Assembly (NCBI RefSeq): GCF_900637295.1
Contig: NZ_LR134363.1
Location: 744,001-808,000, forward strand
DNA from: Actinomyces slackii
Lineage (GTDB): Bacteria > Actinomycetota > Actinomycetes > Actinomycetales > Actinomycetaceae
DNA length: 64,000 nt
Reading direction: 5' to 3'
Made by a program: the position numbers and the translations under genes. This document shows positions 60,659 through 64,000 of this stretch, piece after piece (position 1 is the first letter of the stretch; every line of letters starts with the position of its first letter). The notes below the pieces were generated by a model that searched no databases, was not told the origin of the DNA, and saw nothing but the letters and a program-made list of their open reading frames with translations.

Positions 60659-63600
60659 GCCGCCGCCCCGCCGCCCCCGCGGACCCCACCGCCGCTCAGC
60701 ACCGCCTGGCCCGGGTCCAGGTCCACAACTGGGGCACCTTCGGCGGCTACCACGACCTGCCCGTGCCCCGCCGCGGCCTGGTGCTCACCGGCCCGTCGGG
60801 ATCGGGCAAGTCCTCCCTCCTGGACGCCCTGGCGGCCGTGCTCGTGCCCGCCAAGAACCTGCGCTTCAACGCCGCCGCCCAGGACTCCGGTGGCAGCGAC
60901 CGCGCCCGCACCGTGCTCAGCTACGTGCGCGGCGCCTACCGCCGCAGCCCCGACCCCGCGACCGGCGAGATCTCCACCGACTACCTGCGGCAGGGCGCCA
61001 CCCGCTCCGGGATCGCACTGACCTTCGCCAGCGCGGAGCCCGCCGAGCGCCTGACCCTCGTGCGACTCTTCCACGCCAAGGCCTCCGGCGCCGCCGGGGA
61101 CGCCATCTCCCAGGCCCTCATCCTGGCCGAGGGCGACCTCGACCTGGACGAGCTCATGCCCTACGTGGCCAGTGGCATCGACCGGCGCGCCATCCGCCGT
61201 GACCTGGGGGAGCGCCTGCGCCTGTTCGACAAGTACGATGCCTTCGCCGCCTCCTTCCGCAGGCGCCTGGGCCTGGCCAGTGAGGTCGCCCAGCGGCTCC
61301 TGCACCGCACCCAGGCCGCCAAGTCCCTGACCAGCCTGGACACGCTCCTGCGTGACTTCATGCTGGACACCCCTGCCACTTTTGACCAGGCGAACGCCGC
61401 CGTCGAGCAGTTCTCCGAGCTGCGCGACGCCCACGCCTCAGTCGTCACCGCCCGCGAGCAGGAGCAGGTCCTGGGGCCGCTGGCGGACCATGACCGGACC
61501 ATCACCGAGGCCCGCGCCGAGCAGAAGCGCACCAGTGCGCTCGCGGCCGCCGTCGAGCACCACGCGCAGCGCCTGCGCCTGGAGCGCCTGGAAGTCGAGC
61601 GGGACAAGGCCGCCCAGGCCGCCGCGGCCCTGAGCGCTGAGGTGCGCCGGGCGGCCCTGGCGGAGGATGAGGCCCGCGCCGCCCATCGGGACCTGGCCGT
61701 GGCGCGGCAGGGGGCCGGCGGCGCGGAGCTCGGGGAGGCCACCGCCCGCCTGGAGTCCGCCGAGCATGACCTGGCCCGAGCCCAGGACCAGCGCCGCTCC
61801 CTCGCGGCGGCCCTGGCGGTTCTTGAGGCTGAGGTTCCCGATGACGACGCCGCCTTTGACGAGCTCGTCCAGGCGCTGGGACGCGAGGAGACTCGGATCG
61901 ACCAGGACCTGAAGGCTCTGAGTGAGGCTGAGGCCGCCCTGGTCGTCGAGCTCGAGCGCCTGCGGAGCCGGCTTGCCGAGCTGCGCGCCGACGCCGAGCA
62001 GGTGACCGCCACCGGCTCAGCCATGCCCCGTCCGCTGCTGGAGGCCCGCCGCCTCATCGCCGAGGCGATCGGCCAGCCGAGCTCCGTGCTGCCCTTCGCC
62101 GGGGAGGTCCTGCGCATCGTGGAGGGCGAGGAGAACTGGCGCGCCGCCATCGAGGCCGTGGCCTCCGGCTTCGCCCGGCACCTGCTCGTGCCCGACCACC
62201 TCTACCGGCAGGTCGCCCAGGCGGTCGACTCCCACCGGTTGGGGGCGCGACTGTCCTACGACCGGATGCTGCCGGTTACCGCGCCCTCGGGGGTGCCTGC
62301 CGACGCCGTGGCCCGCAAGATCGAGCCGGTGCCGGGCGCAGGAGGAGCGCGCGCCGGCATCGGGGACGGGCTCGCCGACTGGCTCAACGCCGAGCTGCTG
62401 CGCCGCTTCGACCACCGGTGCGTTGAGGATGCCGGCGCCCTGGTCGGCATCGAGCGGGGCGTGACCCGCGCCGGCCAGGTCAAGAGCTCGCGCACCGCCC
62501 ACGTCAAGGACGACCGCCGAGATCTTGCCGACCCGCGCACCTGGACGATCGGCGTGGACGCGCGCGACCGGCTGGAGCAGATCGCCCAGGAGGTCTCCGA
62601 GTTGCGCGCCCGCCAGGAGGCCGCTGAGGCCCGGCGCGATGAGCTCACTGGGCGGGCCGTCGCCCTGCGCTCCCGGCGCGATGCCTGCCTGCGCGCACGC
62701 GAGACCCGATGGCAGGACGTGGATGTCACCAGTGCCGCGGCCCGCATGGAGGCGCTGCGTCGCCGCTGCGAGCGCCTGCGTGAGGACACCCCGGAGCTCG
62801 CCGAGCTCGAGGCCCGCCTGGAGGCCGCCGCTCAGGTGGAGGACGAGGCTCGCGAGAACCATGTGGCCCTGCGCTCGCGCCTCGCGGAGAGCGAGCACCT
62901 GCGCGACACCCGCGCCCAGGAGGCCGAGGCCCTGCGCGAGCGGCTGGAGCGCGAGGAGGGCGAGAGCCAGACGGCGCCGTCGGACACGCCGTCGCTGACC
63001 GAGGAGCTCAACGCCCGCTTCCACGCCCACGGCCGCCACCTGGGCCTCGACGAGCTGGCGGGCGTGGCCAGTGCCGTCACCCGGGAGCTCTCGCGCGAGC
63101 GCGAGGCCGCCGTGCGCCGTGAGACCCAGGCAGTGGGCGCCGTCGAGCGGGCCATGACCCAGTACGCCGAGCGGTGGCCGGTCGCCCGCGGCCAGATGCT
63201 GCCGCGCATCGACTATCTTCCCGACCACCTCGATCGCCTGGAGGAGCTGCGCCGCGACGACCTGCCCCGCCACGAGCGGCGCTTCGCCGAGTTGCTGGCC
63301 TCCCAGACGCGCCAGAACGTCGGGCAGCTCGCCAACGAGGTGCGCCGGGCCGCCAGCCAGGTGCGCGCCAGGATCGGACCGGTCAACGATGCGCTGGCGG
63401 CAGCGGAGTACTCGCCGGGGCGCCACCTGCGCATCGAGGTCGCCGAGCGGCGCCTGCCCGTGGTCACCGACTTCCTGGCGGATCTGGCGGCCATCTCGAC
63501 TGGCACCCTGGATCTGGCCGAGGAGACTCGCGAGGAGGCGGAGGCCCGCTTCGATCGGCTGCGCCGCGTCATGACGCGACTGGCCTCCTCCGACCCGCGC

Positions 63601-64000
63601 GATGCCACCTGGCGCACTCAGGTGCTTGACACCCGCCTGCACGTGTCCTTCACCGCCGTGGAGCGCGATGAGACCGGCAGGCCCGTCAACTACTACGAGG
63701 GGGCCTCGGGGCTCTCGGGCGGTCAGCGGCAGAAGCTCGTCGTGTTCTGCCTGGCGGCGGCTCTGCGCTACCAGTTGACCGAGGCCGACGCGGCCGTGCC
63801 CGGCTACGCCCTGGTGGTCCTCGATGAGGCCTTCGACAAGACCGACGTCGCCTTCACGCGCGCCGGCCTGGACGTGTTCGCCGGATTCGGCTTCCAGCTG
63901 CTCCTGGCCACGCCCATGAAGATGCTCCAGACCCTGGAGGAGCATGTGGGCGGCGCGGCCATGGTGACGAACAACGAGGAGGGCTCGGACTCGCGGCTCT
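60655..64000 (+). CDS. jetC: Wadjet component JetC (SMC-like ATPase), 3' end beyond window
   Basis: At least 1115 residues are visible. The head begins ARVQVHNWGTFGGYHDLPVP with Walker A LTGPSGSGKSSLLDALAAV. Two long Arg/Glu/Ala-rich coiled-coil arms run through about residues 260-430 and 640-830, flanking a hinge-like region (PSSVLPFAGEVLRIVEGEEN and beyond). The C-terminal head shows the ABC signature ASGLSGGQRQKLVVFCLAAA and Walker B YALVVLDEAFDKTDVAFTRA. This is the MukB/MksB-type motor of Wadjet. The GTG start overlaps jetB. The nuclease JetD (DUF3322/DUF2220) is expected just outside the window. Confidence 0.93.
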   Translation, partial: MSRRPAAPADPTAAQHRLARVQVHNWGTFGGYHDLPVPRRGLVLTGPSGSGKSSLLDALAAVLVPAKNLRFNAAAQDSGGSDRARTVLSYVRGAYRRSPDPATGEISTDYLRQGATRSGIALTFASAEPAERLTLVRLFHAKASGAAGDAISQALILAEGDLDLDELMPYVASGIDRRAIRRDLGERLRLFDKYDAFAASFRRRLGLASEVAQRLLHRTQAAKSLTSLDTLLRDFMLDTPATFDQANAAVEQFSELRDAHASVVTAREQEQVLGPLADHDRTITEARAEQKRTSALAAAVEHHAQRLRLERLEVERDKAAQAAAALSAEVRRAALAEDEARAAHRDLAVARQGAGGAELGEATARLESAEHDLARAQDQRRSLAAALAVLEAEVPDDDAAFDELVQALGREETRIDQDLKALSEAEAALVVELERLRSRLAELRADAEQVTATGSAMPRPLLEARRLIAEAIGQPSSVLPFAGEVLRIVEGEENWRAAIEAVASGFARHLLVPDHLYRQVAQAVDSHRLGARLSYDRMLPVTAPSGVPADAVARKIEPVPGAGGARAGIGDGLADWLNAELLRRFDHRCVEDAGALVGIERGVTRAGQVKSSRTAHVKDDRRDLADPRTWTIGVDARDRLEQIAQEVSELRARQEAAEARRDELTGRAVALRSRRDACLRARETRWQDVDVTSAAARMEALRRRCERLREDTPELAELEARLEAAAQVEDEARENHVALRSRLAESEHLRDTRAQEAEALRERLEREEGESQTAPSDTPSLTEELNARFHAHGRHLGLDELAGVASAVTRELSREREAAVRRETQAVGAVERAMTQYAERWPVARGQMLPRIDYLPDHLDRLEELRRDDLPRHERRFAELLASQTRQNVGQLANEVRRAASQVRARIGPVNDALAAAEYSPGRHLRIEVAERRLPVVTDFLADLAAISTGTLDLAEETREEAEARFDRLRRVMTRLASSDPRDATWRTQVLDTRLHVSFTAVERDETGRPVNYYEGASGLSGGQRQKLVVFCLAAALRYQLTEADAAVPGYALVVLDEAFDKTDVAFTRAGLDVFAGFGFQLLLATPMKMLQTLEEHVGGAAMVTNNEEGSDSRL

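Overview
This window is high-GC DNA (about 70% G+C in most genes) with an actinobacterial gene set: DUF5979 surface-protein end, rpsF-ssb-rpsR-rplI followed by dnaB, an S18 without cysteines, a class A PBP, HrpB, upp, pdxK and a tRNA-Ser with encoded CCA. The combination of DUF5979, a pyrophosphate-type PEP carboxykinase candidate and a Dcu C4-dicarboxylate carrier points to an Actinomyces-like (Actinomycetaceae) facultative fermenter. The genus assignment is inference from gene content only.

Layout. 1-7.1 kb: end of a DUF5979 protein; TetR regulator with a divergent ABC exporter and an SRPBCC protein; a membrane-anchored LRV-like protein; upp. 7.3-12.2 kb: a compact four-gene RiPP operon. 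Its 50-residue precursor closely resembles Bacillus subtilis SkfA (sporulation killing factor), and it is followed by a PqqD-type radical SAM/SPASM enzyme, a CPBP protease and an ABC exporter. This is the most striking locus here. 12.3-20.5 kb: NarL-type two-component pair, M28 peptidase, MacB-type ABC pair and a DUF4143 ATPase. 20.6-29.5 kb: tadA, tRNA-Ser, hrpB, a purine-nucleoside-phosphorylase-like protein, an amidotransferase, a siderophore-interacting reductase with an iron box, a methyltransferase, and an HxlR regulator with a divergent NAD(P)-binding protein. 29.6-37.5 kb: calcium-type P-ATPase, candidate PPi-PEPCK and Dcu transporter, a reductive succinate branch. 38.1-47.9 kb: PBP, ribosomal/ssb operon, a frameshifted AlkD-like gene, MATE exporter, and dnaB preceded by DnaA boxes. 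48-52.6 kb: amino-acid permease divergent from a DDAH-family hydrolase, and a PadR-controlled ABC pair. 52.7-56.6 kb: a visibly lower-GC operon of a Ycf46-type AAA+ ATPase, a DUF1257-DUF2997 fusion, an HHH membrane protein and an NrdG-like radical SAM protein. 57.2-64 kb: pdxK, then a Wadjet (JetABC) anti-plasmid operon cut by the window end.

The intergenic DNA carries several multi-copy palindromic repeat families. One has TGCACATTCAT ends (five copies). A second, built on CCGAGGTAGAC, has three copies flanking two single genes. A third is about 83 bp long (two copies, opposite orientations). There is also a duplicated long hairpin and clusters of 22-nt direct repeats. Several families share a nested forward-forward/reverse-reverse layout, and one shows compensatory changes in its inner stem.

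Two genes (the first ABC permease and the AlkD-like gene) look frameshifted by loss of one base near runs of G, which could be real or a base-calling artefact. All calls rest on reading the sequence and remembered family features; no database search was run.
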